Source: Thermoplasmatota archaeon | Lineage (GTDB): Archaea > Thermoplasmatota > Penumbrarchaeia > JASLWR01 | Length of the DNA stretch: 64,000 nt | Direction of reading: 5' to 3' | Assembly: GCA_030740765.1 (NCBI GenBank) | Contig: JASLWR010000001.1 | Coordinates: 42,961 to 106,960, forward strand | Part shown: piece by piece, positions 18,183-27,687 of the stretch | How the letters are laid out: every line of letters starts with the position of its first letter | How positions within the stretch are numbered: position 1 is the first letter of the stretch | Made by a program: the position numbers and the translations under genes | Notes under the pieces: model-generated | What the model was told of the DNA's origin: nothing | What the model saw: only the letters and a program-made list of their open reading frames with translations | The model's database searches: none

Positions 18183-20696
18183 ATGATAAAAATAAACGAT
18201 TACCGCGGGAATGAAAAGTTTGACGAATCCAGTATCCATTACGGTCACGAATATGATGATGAGGACGATCCTTTCATAGAGTATGATGAAGACGAGGAAG
18301 ATAGCGATGATGAACCGGAATATGATGACGACCCCTTTGGGGGACTCGATGACGAGGAAGAAGAGGAGGGGGGCGATGACGAAGGATCAGGGGACGAACC
18401 GGAAGATGACGACGATCCTTTCGGGGGATTCGATGATGATGGGGACGAAGAAGAAGAGAAAAAAGAAGAAGAAGAGGAGGAGGAAGAAGATTCGGTAGAT
18501 TATGACGACGATCCCTTCGGGGGATCCGATGATGATGGGGACGAAGAAGAAGATGAGGACGTGGGAAAGGACGAAGCAGACGAAGAAGAGGACAACGAGG
18601 AGGAGAAAGAAGAGGAAGAGTATGACGACGACCCCTTTGGTGAGCTTGCCGATGGGGGAGAGGAAGATGAGGAAGTGGAGGAAAAGGAGGAGGAGGGGGG
18701 AGAGGAAGAGGAAGAAGAAAAAGAAGAAGAGGAATATCTACCGCCACCTCCGGATGATGAGGAAGAAGAGGAGGCTGAAGACTCCGTGGATTATGACAAA
18801 GAAGAAGGTGAGGAGGAAGGAGAGGAAGAAGATTCGGTAGATTATGACGATGAAGAAGGTGAGGAGGAAGGAGAGGAAGAAGATTCTGTGAATTATGACG
18901 ATGAAGAAGGTGAGGAGGAAGGAGAGGAAGAAGATTCTGTGGATTATGATGACGAAGAGGGAGAGGAAGAAGACTCGGTGGATTATGATGATGATGAAGA
19001 GGAAAAAGATGTCGAAGAAACCGAGATCGAAGGGCCCGAAGCGGACAAGATATATCTGGGAAGAGTTGGAAATAGAAGCGTCCAGCTTCCCGTTGCTACA
19101 TTGAAGAAACATTTGGTTGCCCTAGGCGCTTCCGGTTCCGGAAAGACCGTATTCGGAAAATGTATACTGGAAGAGGCCACGAGAAACGGTATTCCATCAA
19201 TAATAATGGATCCCCAGGGCGACCTGGCCTCCCTGATATTGATATCCAGCGAGGAAGAATGCGAAAAGCACAACATTCCTCTGGAGATACTGGAGCAGTA
19301 CAGGGAAAAGGCCGAAGTGAGGATATTCACACCGGCATCTTCGAGAGGAATTCCATTGTGCATCAATCCCCTAAAGACACTTCCGGCGGATTTTTCACCC
19401 GAGGACGCCATAAAAGCCCTGGACACCATCTCCAACTCCATTGCATCCCTCCTGGGCTACAAGACGGATTCGGATTCCGGGAAAGCCGCAGCGTCCTACC
19501 TCTACCACATCCTTGAAACAGCATGGGGGAGCGGCTTCGAGGTTGAGGACTTCCGCACCCTGGCCAATATAGTGGATAAACCGGAAACCATGGATATCGA
19601 GGATTCCTCGGACATCATAAAGTCGAAGGAACGGGAGAGGCTCGCGCGAAAGCTGAGGCATCTCACAATGGGGATCGAGAAACTTCTTTTCAGCTTTGGA
19701 TTCCCTCTGGACATGGAGGAGCTGCTGACTCCCGTGGAAGAGGGAAAGACCACCGTTAATATCATCTATCTCAATACTCTCTCGTCGGAAGCGCACAAGC
19801 AGTTCTTCATAGCCGTTGTGGGAAACGAGCTGTACAGCTGGATGCTCACGCACCCGTCGAAAGAGGTGCAGGTACTGTTCTACATAGACGAGGTGGCACC
19901 TTACCTGCCCCCCCATCCCTTCAATCCCCCGGCCAAGGGCATCCTGAAACTACTTTTCAAGCAGGCCCGGAAATACGGCGTTTCATGCATGATGTGCACA
20001 CAGAACGCAGCGGATGTGGACTACAAGGCCATGGCCCAGGCCAATACCTGGGCATTGGGAAGGATGATGACGCCCCAGGACCTGAAGAAGGTTGCCGGAA
20101 TGCTGAAATCCATATCGTCAGGCGAGGCTGAGAGCATTCTGAACAGACTGCCCACACTGAAGGCCGGCGAGTTCATACTGGTATGCCCTGACGTTTTCGA
20201 TTCGGCTCAACAAATGAACGTCCGTTGGCTGGTGACCCAACATGAGACACTGGAAGCGGAGGCACTGAAAGAGACACTCCCTGATAATATTCTGGAATAC
20301 TTCGAGAAGAAGTCTAAGAGCATGGCCGCAATAAAGAGAAAGGAGAAGCCTGCACCGGTGGAGGAGAAGGTAGAGGAAAAAGTGGAAGTGTCGAAGGAGA
20401 CAATCGAGCCTCCGAAACAGCGCTGTGCGAAATGCAAGAAACCCTTGAAACCGGGGGCTACCTTCTGTACGAAATGCGGGACCTCGGTGGCCGGTAAGAA
20501 GAAGGAAAAGGCTCAGGTATGCACCAAATGTAAAAAGAAATTGAGACCGGGGGCACTGTTCTGCAATAAATGCGGAACGAAGGTGGGTGCTCCCGAGAAA
20601 AAGCCGCAAAAACCGAAAAGGACCTTCTGCAACAAATGCGGTAATACGTTGAAGCCCGGGGCAAAGTTCTGTACAAAATGCGGGAAGAAGTTTTGA
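18183..20696 (+). CDS. HerA/DUF853-type ATPase with long acidic N-terminus and three zinc ribbons
   Basis: Residues 1 to about 275 are an extreme Asp/Glu low-complexity region containing a recurring DDDPFGG motif and a later tandem DSVDYDDEEGEEEGEE-like repeat. The ATPase domain follows: Walker A LGASGSGKT, a DPQGDLASL segment, and Walker B VLFYIDEVAPYL, as in HerA/FtsK-like translocases and the DUF853/DUF87 group. Near the C-terminus are three CxKC...CxKCG zinc ribbons separated by KPGA(T/K)FC-type linkers. A GGAG Shine-Dalgarno site precedes ATG 18183. HerA with NurA acts in end resection, but no nurA is nearby, so that role is not implied. The acidic tail could mimic DNA or bind basic proteins. 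Confidence 0.8.
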   Translation: MIKINDYRGNEKFDESSIHYGHEYDDEDDPFIEYDEDEEDSDDEPEYDDDPFGGLDDEEEEEGGDDEGSGDEPEDDDDPFGGFDDDGDEEEEKKEEEEEEEEDSVDYDDDPFGGSDDDGDEEEDEDVGKDEADEEEDNEEEKEEEEYDDDPFGELADGGEEDEEVEEKEEEGGEEEEEEKEEEEYLPPPPDDEEEEEAEDSVDYDKEEGEEEGEEEDSVDYDDEEGEEEGEEEDSVNYDDEEGEEEGEEEDSVDYDDEEGEEEDSVDYDDDEEEKDVEETEIEGPEADKIYLGRVGNRSVQLPVATLKKHLVALGASGSGKTVFGKCILEEATRNGIPSIIMDPQGDLASLILISSEEECEKHNIPLEILEQYREKAEVRIFTPASSRGIPLCINPLKTLPADFSPEDAIKALDTISNSIASLLGYKTDSDSGKAAASYLYHILETAWGSGFEVEDFRTLANIVDKPETMDIEDSSDIIKSKERERLARKLRHLTMGIEKLLFSFGFPLDMEELLTPVEEGKTTVNIIYLNTLSSEAHKQFFIAVVGNELYSWMLTHPSKEVQVLFYIDEVAPYLPPHPFNPPAKGILKLLFKQARKYGVSCMMCTQNAADVDYKAMAQANTWALGRMMTPQDLKKVAGMLKSISSGEAESILNRLPTLKAGEFILVCPDVFDSAQQMNVRWLVTQHETLEAEALKETLPDNILEYFEKKSKSMAAIKRKEKPAPVEEKVEEKVEVSKETIEPPKQRCAKCKKPLKPGATFCTKCGTSVAGKKKEKAQVCTKCKKKLRPGALFCNKCGTKVGAPEKKPQKPKRTFCNKCGNTLKPGAKFCTKCGKKF

Positions 20697-20886
20697 AAAC
20701 GCCTGTGTAGTATGGATGCACGATATGGCAGCCAGGCAGAAAATAAAGAGTCGGCCTGATTATTGAGTAGGGTCACGTCTCTTGTAAAAATGAGATGTAC
20801 TGGCTCATCTTGACAAGTATGGTGAGCGAGTATGGGTCGCCTTTATATGAGAAGCGCAAGTAAATCTCATCAATTCTAAAAGATTC

Positions 20887-21627
20887 TCAAGTGAATTCTT
20901 CGTATTTTCTAGCAATATTTTTTTCAATATTCATAATAAACCGCTGTACTTCTTCATTTTTAGGTAATTTCGAATGATATAAATATATCGGCATTAACTT
21001 ATCAGATGAAACTGCCTCTCCTTTCACATTTAGTGTAAATGAAATGTCATCCTTGACATCTAAAGATATTCTTAATTCATACATTGATTTCACTACCTTC
21101 TTATTTATACACCATTCACATTGAGATATCCCCATTTGATCAATCATTTTGGATATTATTACCAATATTTTTTCTCGTTTTTTATCGGTGTGATCCTTTG
21201 TCTGGCAAACCAATATCCTTCGAAAATCCCGATAATGAATTACTTGAACGTAAGATATTGAGATAAATAATATTGAAAAAAACACGCTTACTCCAAGTAC
21301 CTCCATAGTTGGTTTAAATATGTAAGGTATACTAATAACAGAAAATATTATGACCGTTAAAAAAAGGAATCCAATTTTTCTAAATTGAATATTCCTTTTC
21401 TTTAATTTACTTCCATCGCGATTAATTAAATAAGATGATAGTATCAGAATAGACATCAAGTACCCAATATTCATGGCCAATGATAAATATTCGAAATGTT
21501 TCCCAAAACTACCTATGTAAAATATTATTGGATATATTACTCCAGAGAATAATGATAAAATTAATGTTAATTGGATTGGGGGATTATGCCATTTATGTTC
21601 ATTCAATCCTTCATCCTTATTTCCCAT
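20887..21627 (-). CDS. Hypothetical membrane protein, AT-rich
   Basis: This 246-aa protein, unrecognised, has about four hydrophobic helices in its N-terminal half (LTLILSLFSGVIYPIIFYIG; YLMSILILSSYLI; FLFLTVIIFSVISIPYIF; VFFSILFISISYVQ) and a soluble C-terminal half of about 110 residues. ATG 21627 is used rather than TTG 21636; no Shine-Dalgarno site is evident. Base composition is much lower in GC than the flanking genes, suggesting recent acquisition. Confidence 0.55.
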   Translation of the reverse strand: MGNKDEGLNEHKWHNPPIQLTLILSLFSGVIYPIIFYIGSFGKHFEYLSLAMNIGYLMSILILSSYLINRDGSKLKKRNIQFRKIGFLFLTVIIFSVISIPYIFKPTMEVLGVSVFFSILFISISYVQVIHYRDFRRILVCQTKDHTDKKREKILVIISKMIDQMGISQCEWCINKKVVKSMYELRISLDVKDDISFTLNVKGEAVSSDKLMPIYLYHSKLPKNEEVQRFIMNIEKNIARKYEEFT

Positions 21628-21813
21628 ACATAACAACCGTTTTATCTCTTTTCATACGCTTTTTATTACAATATAAGAATGAAACTAATTTTTACTTTTC
21701 CTAATACTACTATAGATTTATCATCTATAAACTTTCTTAATGTTGAATTGTGATATTTCGCAAAACAACGATTCTTCGAAAATCCGGAAAGGATAAAAAA
21801 ATAATGGACCTGC

Positions 21814-22212
21814 CTAAAGCAGACCCATTACCTTGCCAGCCAGTTCCTGTCCGTTTTTGACGGTGAGCTTTCCACCATCATTGTGGACGTAACTGTTGAC
21901 CTTGAATTTATCCTTTCTACCTTTCACTCCACCCAGTTTCGTGCTGGCTTTCACCACTCCGCCTTCCGATTTCGTCTTTATTTTCATTTCGCCGTTGCCC
22001 GTGGTCACGGAGAAAGAGTATTTTTCCGGTTTATGCTTAATTTGACCGGACTTCTTGCTCAGTCTCGGTCCGCCAGGGGTCTTTTTCAACCCGCCGACCG
22101 GATATCCCTGCTGCTGGTAGATCCTTGACATTTCTTCAACAAGGAAATCATCCATCTTGTGTGCCGTTGCGGCAGCTTTCATTCCTTTTTTTATTTTTCC
22201 GAAAAAACCCAT
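21814..22212 (-). CDS. Small lysine-rich hypothetical protein
   Basis: Unrecognised protein of 132 residues from ATG 22212, which has GGTG five bases upstream; the longer ORF start at 22230 lacks this. It is strongly basic (many KK and GGVKGRKDKF patches). An N-terminal amphipathic helix (MGFFGKIKKGMKAAA) is followed by alternating short strands (YSFSVTTGNGEMKIKTKSEG), suggesting a small beta fold. It could bind nucleic acid or membrane, but nothing specific supports either. Confidence 0.5.
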   Translation of the reverse strand: MGFFGKIKKGMKAAATAHKMDDFLVEEMSRIYQQQGYPVGGLKKTPGGPRLSKKSGQIKHKPEKYSFSVTTGNGEMKIKTKSEGGVVKASTKLGGVKGRKDKFKVNSYVHNDGGKLTVKNGQELAGKVMGLL

Positions 22213-22282
22213 AATAACACCGTTCTCCACATCCGAATGATGCTATAATAATATTACTTCGCCATTACCGGGCAGGATGAAA

Positions 22283-23020
22283 TTATCGTTTTTGCACCTT
22301 TCCGTAATGATTTTCACCTGAACGAAACGTTCCATCCACGACCAGATCGCTCATTTCCAGTAGTGTTCGAAATTCATCATCCGTGAAAAGATGATAGTAT
22401 CTCGGCCATTCATTCACTCCGCTTTTCCAAGGTATAAAAACGTCCCCGCGCTCGAAAAGAAGGTGCTTCTCCCATATATCCAACAGTTCCCGGAATTTCT
22501 CCAGGTCCCGATCCCATACCGTTAAAAGAGCCCACGCCCCGGGCCGAAGTACCCGTGAGAGTTCGTTAAGGGAAGCCAATCTTTCGTCGTTGGTGCCAAG
22601 ATGATGCAGCGAAGCAATATATAACCCTCCATCGAACTCATCATCATTGAAAGGAAGTTCGGTCATGTCACCGTGTATGAAATCGCAAAGGTGGCCCACC
22701 TCTTTTTCTCTGGCATTTTCAGTCGCTAGCTCCAGAAGTTCCGGCGACATATCAAGTCCGGTGACCCTAAAACCCCGTCCGGCCATGTAAACAGCGTTTC
22801 TACCGTTGCCGCAGCCAATATCGATGATATGATCCCCTTTCGAAAAAACCTTGATAAAGTCCACTGTAGCTGGCCAGGGCCGACGCCGAGTGGCATCAAA
22901 ATGGGTAGCGATATTCCCATATGTAAGCATAAGATTCTCTCGTACAAAAATGCTTTTCGTGGCGGAAGAATCCACTTCCCACAACGAAGAAAAAGGTCTT
23001 GGGCTTGCATCCCTCGCCAT
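22283..23020 (-). CDS. Trm9/ALKBH8-like SAM-dependent tRNA methyltransferase
   Basis: A class I methyltransferase with the SAM loop IIDIGCGNGRN, an acidic strand-2 end TGLDMS, and motif LYIASLHHLGT. The segment YGNIATHFDATRRRPWP matches the entry motif of Trm9/ALKBH8-type enzymes (Y-x-x-I-A-x-H-F-x-x-T-R-x-x-x-W-P), which methylate wobble-uridine carboxymethyl groups in tRNA. The N-terminus carries about 30 extra residues of no clear family. Start is ATG 23020; GTG 23032 is possible. It sits beside an unrelated TPR gene. Substrate identity is inferred from the motif. Confidence 0.7.
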   Translation of the reverse strand: MARDASPRPFSSLWEVDSSATKSIFVRENLMLTYGNIATHFDATRRRPWPATVDFIKVFSKGDHIIDIGCGNGRNAVYMAGRGFRVTGLDMSPELLELATENAREKEVGHLCDFIHGDMTELPFNDDEFDGGLYIASLHHLGTNDERLASLNELSRVLRPGAWALLTVWDRDLEKFRELLDIWEKHLLFERGDVFIPWKSGVNEWPRYYHLFTDDEFRTLLEMSDLVVDGTFRSGENHYGKVQKR

Positions 23021-23075
23021 TTCGATTACCACGCTGTAAACCCAATGAGAGTGCCTGCGGTGGCTTTAAAAAAAA

Positions 23076-23546
23076 TTATCCGCGATAATACTTCTCTATT
23101 TGTTTTCGAAGATCCGGATCGGTGGTCTTTTCCAGTGCTTTCTTGAAGGTATCCTGGGCTTCGCCAAACTGGCCGTTGTTCATCAAGTGGGTTCCAAGAT
23201 TGATGTAGGCAAAAATGTACATCTTTTTGCAATTTACCGCCTTGGTATACGCTTCAATGGCCTTCTCACCCTCATTGTTTTTGGAATAGAGGTCCCCCAG
23301 CGCCGTCATGGCTTCGGCAAATTCCGGTTGATTTTCAAAGGCCAGGGTGTATTCCGTCACAGCGGCGTTCGGTCTATCGGTCTGACCGAGAAGATCACCG
23401 TATCGAAGATGCGCTTCACCGAAGCTCGGGCATATCTTCGTCGCGGCGAGATAGTTCTTTTCGGCCTCGAACATATTACCCTTGTCCTGGTAGGCCAGCC
23501 CGTCATCCATCAGTTGTTTTGCCTTCTTCTTGTCCATGAACTTCAT
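23076..23546 (-). CDS. TPR-repeat protein
   Basis: About four tetratricopeptide repeats are visible, with the A-x-x-x-Y-x-x-A pattern (for example AEAMTALGDLYSKNNEGEKA and AYINLGTHLMNNGQFGEAQ). ATG 23546 follows GAGGTGGTGACG and gives MKFMDKKKAKQ; the ORF track's upstream extension is unlikely. It is probably cytosolic with a scaffold or partner-binding role. No signal peptide or extra domain is present. Confidence 0.75.
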   Translation of the reverse strand: MKFMDKKKAKQLMDDGLAYQDKGNMFEAEKNYLAATKICPSFGEAHLRYGDLLGQTDRPNAAVTEYTLAFENQPEFAEAMTALGDLYSKNNEGEKAIEAYTKAVNCKKMYIFAYINLGTHLMNNGQFGEAQDTFKKALEKTTDPDLRKQIEKYYRG

Positions 23547-23716
23547 CGTCACCACCTCTCGGATACCTGAATCCGACCCACACTGGCTCCCGCATCCTAC
23601 GGTCAAGCCTATTCAAGATTGACCAAAATGTCCAATCTTCAAAAGTGAGATTATGCTACACATTGAACTTATGATATAATTAATATTCCACTGAATTTTC
23701 CAAAGGGCTCCGTTTC

Positions 23717-24934
23717 CTAGTCGGCCATTGGAACATAACCTTTCAGAGTTTCATTCATACCGTAGAAAACCCGGACCCAGTATTTCGCTCTCATCTCCGG
23801 GTCGTATTCCACCCAGTGAAGTCTCCACTGCTCATGCAAGGTGAACAGGTCATAGAACAAACGGGCAGCCTCCATTGGATCTCGTCCGAGACGGTAGGCA
23901 TTATCACACACCGCCTTTATCTCGGTCCACCGCACCTTTGTGGAATCATCGAGGAACTGGCGAAAGTTCTCTGGCAGCATACCGGCTTCCAGCGGCTCAG
24001 TCTCGAACATCTCTCCCGCGTCGAAGGAGTCGTGAAATTCTTTTAAAGGTGTAGGCAGATAGTCATGGAACATTTTCAACCAACCTTCGCTTCCATCCGG
24101 TATATGCATGTCGCATATCTGTGCAAGTTCGGTCACCTTTTCCCGGTTTCTCCGTATTTCAATCCTCTCCGCGAGGGTCAGTCCCTTGCATGGAATGGAA
24201 TAACCTATGGCCACGTTCTTCGCACACCAGTCGGAGCCCATTCGTTTGATGTATTTTTCCATTATGTGTTTCTGGTGACTGGAGAATGCCAATCTCACGT
24301 CCCGCATGAACAGCGGGTCGGCCCAGAGATCCAGGTCCAGAACCATCATGGGGGAATCAAGCCGTATGTCCTTCGGCCTCAGATGTCCTTCGTATATCTC
24401 GAAGACCTTCTGGTACAGGAATTCCATCAATTTACCCACCGCATCCTGCATCAGGTTATGATCTCTGGGAACGTCGGGGTTCCGCTGGTGGGTGGTCTCG
24501 GTGCATATGCCGCACCCCTTGATAAGCTCGAAGGCCGGCGTCCCCTCCCTGATCTTGCTTGCATAATGATATCCCTGGCCCGTCATTAGTTTCAGATACT
24601 CTATGCCGTAACCGTCCAGTATCTTCTCCATGGCATCACAAAATCCCTCCATTCTCCCGAAGACACCTTTCTCGTCCCTGAAGACCTCGGAGTAATCGAA
24701 AGGATTGTAATATTCGAGGTCAAGCACGATAAGGTAACAACCTTTCTGCCAGACGCTGGTGAAACCGTCCAGATTGTGGTCGAGGAGCCAGTCCAACCGG
24801 GGAGGTCGGACGGATTTGAACGATTGAAAATGATTCTGCTCGAGATATTTTCCGAATCCCACGAGGTATACGGAATCTTCGGTATATTCAAGCATTCTGT
24901 CCTTGAAAGCATCGTCACAATAGTATTCATTCAT
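23717..24934 (-). CDS. Hypothetical protein with weak archaeo-eukaryotic primase-like motifs
   Basis: I do not firmly recognise this 405-aa protein. The segment YLIVLDLEYYNPFDY near residue 70 and KLMTGQGYHYAS near 115-125 resemble the D-x-(D/E) and (S/T)-G-x-G-x-H motifs of archaeo-eukaryotic primase folds, in the right order. A third motif is not obvious. Two Cys pairs (GCGICTETTHQR region) might bind metal. A GGGAGA Shine-Dalgarno site precedes ATG 24934. It is otherwise solitary, with a long AT-rich spacer upstream. A primase-like fold is a hypothesis only. Confidence 0.5.
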   Translation of the reverse strand: MNEYYCDDAFKDRMLEYTEDSVYLVGFGKYLEQNHFQSFKSVRPPRLDWLLDHNLDGFTSVWQKGCYLIVLDLEYYNPFDYSEVFRDEKGVFGRMEGFCDAMEKILDGYGIEYLKLMTGQGYHYASKIREGTPAFELIKGCGICTETTHQRNPDVPRDHNLMQDAVGKLMEFLYQKVFEIYEGHLRPKDIRLDSPMMVLDLDLWADPLFMRDVRLAFSSHQKHIMEKYIKRMGSDWCAKNVAIGYSIPCKGLTLAERIEIRRNREKVTELAQICDMHIPDGSEGWLKMFHDYLPTPLKEFHDSFDAGEMFETEPLEAGMLPENFRQFLDDSTKVRWTEIKAVCDNAYRLGRDPMEAARLFYDLFTLHEQWRLHWVEYDPEMRAKYWVRVFYGMNETLKGYVPMAD

Positions 24935-25012
24935 TTGGATTTCTCCCGTATTTTCGTCCGTATGGGTGCATTAATATTTATTATTATTATTGTAATATTT
25001 GCGTCATGTTGA

Positions 25013-25630
25013 AAAAGCGATATCATTTCCGGAACTTAGAAATGCATTTTGAGATATTCACTACGGGATTTATATGTAGAAAAGTTACAAATGGGATCAG
25101 TCGATATAAAGTGTGAAATGATAGATATGTTTTATAGAACACCGTTTTGCGTTTCACAAGAATAATAATTATAATTTATTAAAGGTCGATTTTAGAACAG
25201 AACTGACAATAAAGTGACATCCTCAACAAAAGTGAACGCAGGACCTGGGTTTTATTCAGTAGCCGAGCGGGGTAATCTCGCCAGAGTACCGCACTGCTGT
25301 GAATAATGCTTTCGATAGCATTGGCTGCCTTGGGTGGCCGGCCTAACATGGTTTCGCGCAGAAAGCGCAGGGGGGAGGAAGGGCGATAACGCGGTCGAAT
25401 TCGGAGGTTCACTTCTACAAAATCATGTGTTGTTCGTGAAACAGTCGAATAACTCTCCTTATCCGAACATTTTATTCGTGAATGGGAGTTATACGAAAGT
25501 CATGGTGTGCTGGATGACGAGTAAACCAATAATATTGATCTTTTTCAAGTCGTATACCAATATGAAGATAGATTTATATAGAAATAAATATTGTATAATA
25601 TTGAAGTCGGTACTCAAAGGAGGCAATGAT
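25013..25630. other. Non-coding or decayed spacer with hairpins
   Basis: No gene is supported here. The minus-strand ORF 25179-25412 has an arginine-rich composition and no family I know, though it could be a decayed transposase piece. The section 25225-25420 is richer in GC and folds locally: AATGCT-ttcgat-AGCATT near 25305, GCGC-agaaa-GCGC near 25355, and a long TTATTCA/TGAATAA pair around 25253-25300. GAACGCAGGA near 25231 recalls the GAAACGCAGG motif in the hairpins at 3106 and 43414. Confidence 0.35.
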
Positions 25631-26242
25631 TTGAAAAGGATTATGATACCCACCATAATACTCATTTTCATATGCGTTCGAACTGCTCCAACAGCAGATT
25701 GTATCTCTACAAATGCTGAACAGATTGACACGGAGATTACTCTAAGATGGCACTCAGAATCAACCATATTTCTGGTAGATTCAGAAGTAAATAACTCTTT
25801 TGATTTTTCAGGTTCAGTCGTAGTAGAGGCAATAGACCCGCGAGAGTATAGGATTAACATCTATTCAAGAGTATCCAATCCAGGTAACCAGTCTAGGAAA
25901 GTCTACTCAACAATATCACCAGATGAAATAATCGGTTCGGGTACAAACAATTACCGTTTTCAAACAACCGTTTTTATTCACAATCAAACAGAAAATGCCG
26001 AGTACTTCGTGATAGCAGGAGGAGAATGGGTTTATACTCTTGGATTGCAAACTCCAGAACAAATACCAGAAGTTGGATTATTGCTACAGACAGATGGATA
26101 TGGCAGCGAATTGGACTTGCCACATTCTGATAATAATACTTCAACCAGTGAGACAGCAGGTATGGATTTCAATTTAGTTTGTATAGCAATTGGATTTATT
26201 GTGGCTTTATCATACATAAATAAACGTAAAACCAGTCCCTAA
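25631..26242 (+). CDS. Secreted or membrane-anchored hypothetical protein
   Basis: The translated start is most likely TTG 25631: an AGGAGG motif ends seven bases upstream and the product then opens with a signal peptide (LKRIMIPTIILIFICVRTAPTADC). The ORF track begins 297 bases earlier without support. The mature region of about 150 residues is beta-rich, and a C-terminal helix (LVCIAIGFIVALSYI) plus a KRK tail anchors it. No family is recognised. The gene is AT-rich relative to the region. Confidence 0.55.
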   Translation: MKRIMIPTIILIFICVRTAPTADCISTNAEQIDTEITLRWHSESTIFLVDSEVNNSFDFSGSVVVEAIDPREYRINIYSRVSNPGNQSRKVYSTISPDEIIGSGTNNYRFQTTVFIHNQTENAEYFVIAGGEWVYTLGLQTPEQIPEVGLLLQTDGYGSELDLPHSDNNTSTSETAGMDFNLVCIAIGFIVALSYINKRKTSP

Positions 26243-26315
26243 TTAATGCTGAAAGTCTGAAACATTAGCAACATCTTCACTCCAATATCTTTCCCCTTTC
26301 CCCTACTTTTACATT

Positions 26316-26638
26316 TCACTACATAGCTCAATTGCCATACATGAAAAAGTCTCTCCGTTATTGTGGGATAATTTTTTCTTCATTGTCGGTTGTAAAATAA
26401 GTTGATGAATGAGATCCACTCCTGTATGGACACTGGAACCATAATTTTCCATCGTGATCTTCTTGAACATTTGTCTTTCCAGCAAAATCAGAGAGATTAG
26501 GACAATAAGTCGTTCCATCTTTTTCTTTTAAACAGTCGATAATATTATCCATACAATCCCTTGATTCCGCATTACAGACTTCAGCCCTAAATTCATTGTC
26601 TATCTCACTACATAACTCAATTGCCATACATGAATAAG
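26316..26638. repeat. 34-bp direct duplication at and beyond the end of the 424-aa gene
   Basis: TCACTACATAGCTCAATTGC (26316 onward, to 26349) recurs at 26605-26638 with 32 of 34 bases identical. The inner copy encodes SCMAIELCSE of the 424-aa protein; the outer copy lies just past its stop. This is a remnant of a partial tandem duplication of the gene's 3' end or of a second, lost family member. Confidence 0.65.
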
Positions 26639-27632
26639 CATCTTCATTAAGTGTCTTACTTTGATCACCGATAGTCCAATTTGGTGCTATTAAATGAAAT
26701 CTTAGTCCGATTGTGGATGTTTTATTTTCTTTGCATATATAATCATTATCATCCGTATCTAGTACAAGATCCGCACTGACACTAAACTGACCAGTAGGAC
26801 CTACCTCAGATTTGGTAGGATCATTAAAAGGAATTATTATAGTACCAGATGAAATATTTGAGAAATTAAAATCCAATCCTAACGTGGCTGCTTCTAATCT
26901 CACTTTTCGAAGAAATGCTCTTCTTTGTACTTGTATTAATGGATCACTTACACTAGACTCGTAGTCAGGTTCTTCTTGGTTACACTTTACTTTTTCTATC
27001 GAGACATTTCCACAACAGTGAGCATGAAGTTGTAGGGTCCCAGCACATCCAGTTTGTTTTACAAAACTACCTATGATTGGTTCAACATAATCAGCATTTA
27101 TCCACCACTTTCCCTGAGCAAAAAGGGTATATTTTGTTATTTTTTCCCCATTAGATAGATGAGTTGGGATACAGTATGCTTCATATCTCGCATATACAGG
27201 ACATTTAGTATCATTTCCATAGGGATCGTGAAAATTGTCTGTACACGGATCTCCTGTTTGATCTCTTGCATATGTTGTCTTGTATACTTGTTTTCCCGAA
27301 TCCCCATAACTTCTTCCCAATATTATTTCGGTATTACCAGCGGAATCCTCTCCGGTTATATAAAGATGTTCATAGACTACCCATGGTTCATCAACACCGT
27401 GATCTTTTGCGTCTTCCGATTGTCCTTGTCCGACCCATGTTGGGATTTGTATATCTGGTATTGGTCCCAGGGTTGCATCACTTTCCCAATCTCCTCCCAT
27501 GTCATCTTCCGGTTTTTTTCCACCCCATACTGATCCAGATTCATCAAATGTACTACCTGGCAATTTGCTGGTGTCAATAGTATAGGCCAAGTCTGCTTTT
27601 GTAAGATTTGCTTTTGACATATTCCAAGCCAT
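26358..27632 (-). CDS. Cysteine-rich hypothetical protein closing the small-paralogue cassette
   Basis: This 424-aa protein, with no recognised family, has no signal peptide (MAWNMSKANLTKADLAYTID) but many cysteines, including CCGN, SCMAIELCSE, and a cluster EVCNAESRDCMDNIIDCL. AAGGTGGT precedes ATG 27632. It is the last gene of a same-strand run of six small paralogues, all with strong Shine-Dalgarno sites. The Ser/Gly/Asp-rich composition and repeated beta patterns suggest a structural protein. A virion or tail component, or an extracellular assembly exported by an unusual route, are both possible; neither is shown. Confidence 0.6.
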   Translation of the reverse strand: MAWNMSKANLTKADLAYTIDTSKLPGSTFDESGSVWGGKKPEDDMGGDWESDATLGPIPDIQIPTWVGQGQSEDAKDHGVDEPWVVYEHLYITGEDSAGNTEIILGRSYGDSGKQVYKTTYARDQTGDPCTDNFHDPYGNDTKCPVYARYEAYCIPTHLSNGEKITKYTLFAQGKWWINADYVEPIIGSFVKQTGCAGTLQLHAHCCGNVSIEKVKCNQEEPDYESSVSDPLIQVQRRAFLRKVRLEAATLGLDFNFSNISSGTIIIPFNDPTKSEVGPTGQFSVSADLVLDTDDNDYICKENKTSTIGLRFHLIAPNWTIGDQSKTLNEDAYSCMAIELCSEIDNEFRAEVCNAESRDCMDNIIDCLKEKDGTTYCPNLSDFAGKTNVQEDHDGKLWFQCPYRSGSHSSTYFTTDNEEKIIPQ

Positions 27633-27687
27633 AGTTTATACCACCTTTTTCTTAAACTAAATGAAAAATCTGCGATTTTGAGTAATA

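Noticed and set aside
18274-18747. Arg/Pro/Leu-rich minus-strand ORF opposite the acidic tail
   Set aside because: It is the antisense reading of the Glu/Asp codon repeats; composition explains the open frame.
18183-20696. HerA-NurA resection operon
   Set aside because: No NurA, Rad50 or Mre11 gene lies nearby; only the ATPase type is supported.
25179-25412. 77-aa minus-strand ORF as a transposase fragment
   Set aside because: Composition is arginine-rich, but no catalytic or helix-turn-helix motif of a known transposase could be seen.
25240-25420. tRNA-like gene
   Set aside because: GGTCGAATTCGG and several stems gave a superficial resemblance, but no cloverleaf with acceptor, D and T arms in the right order could be drawn.
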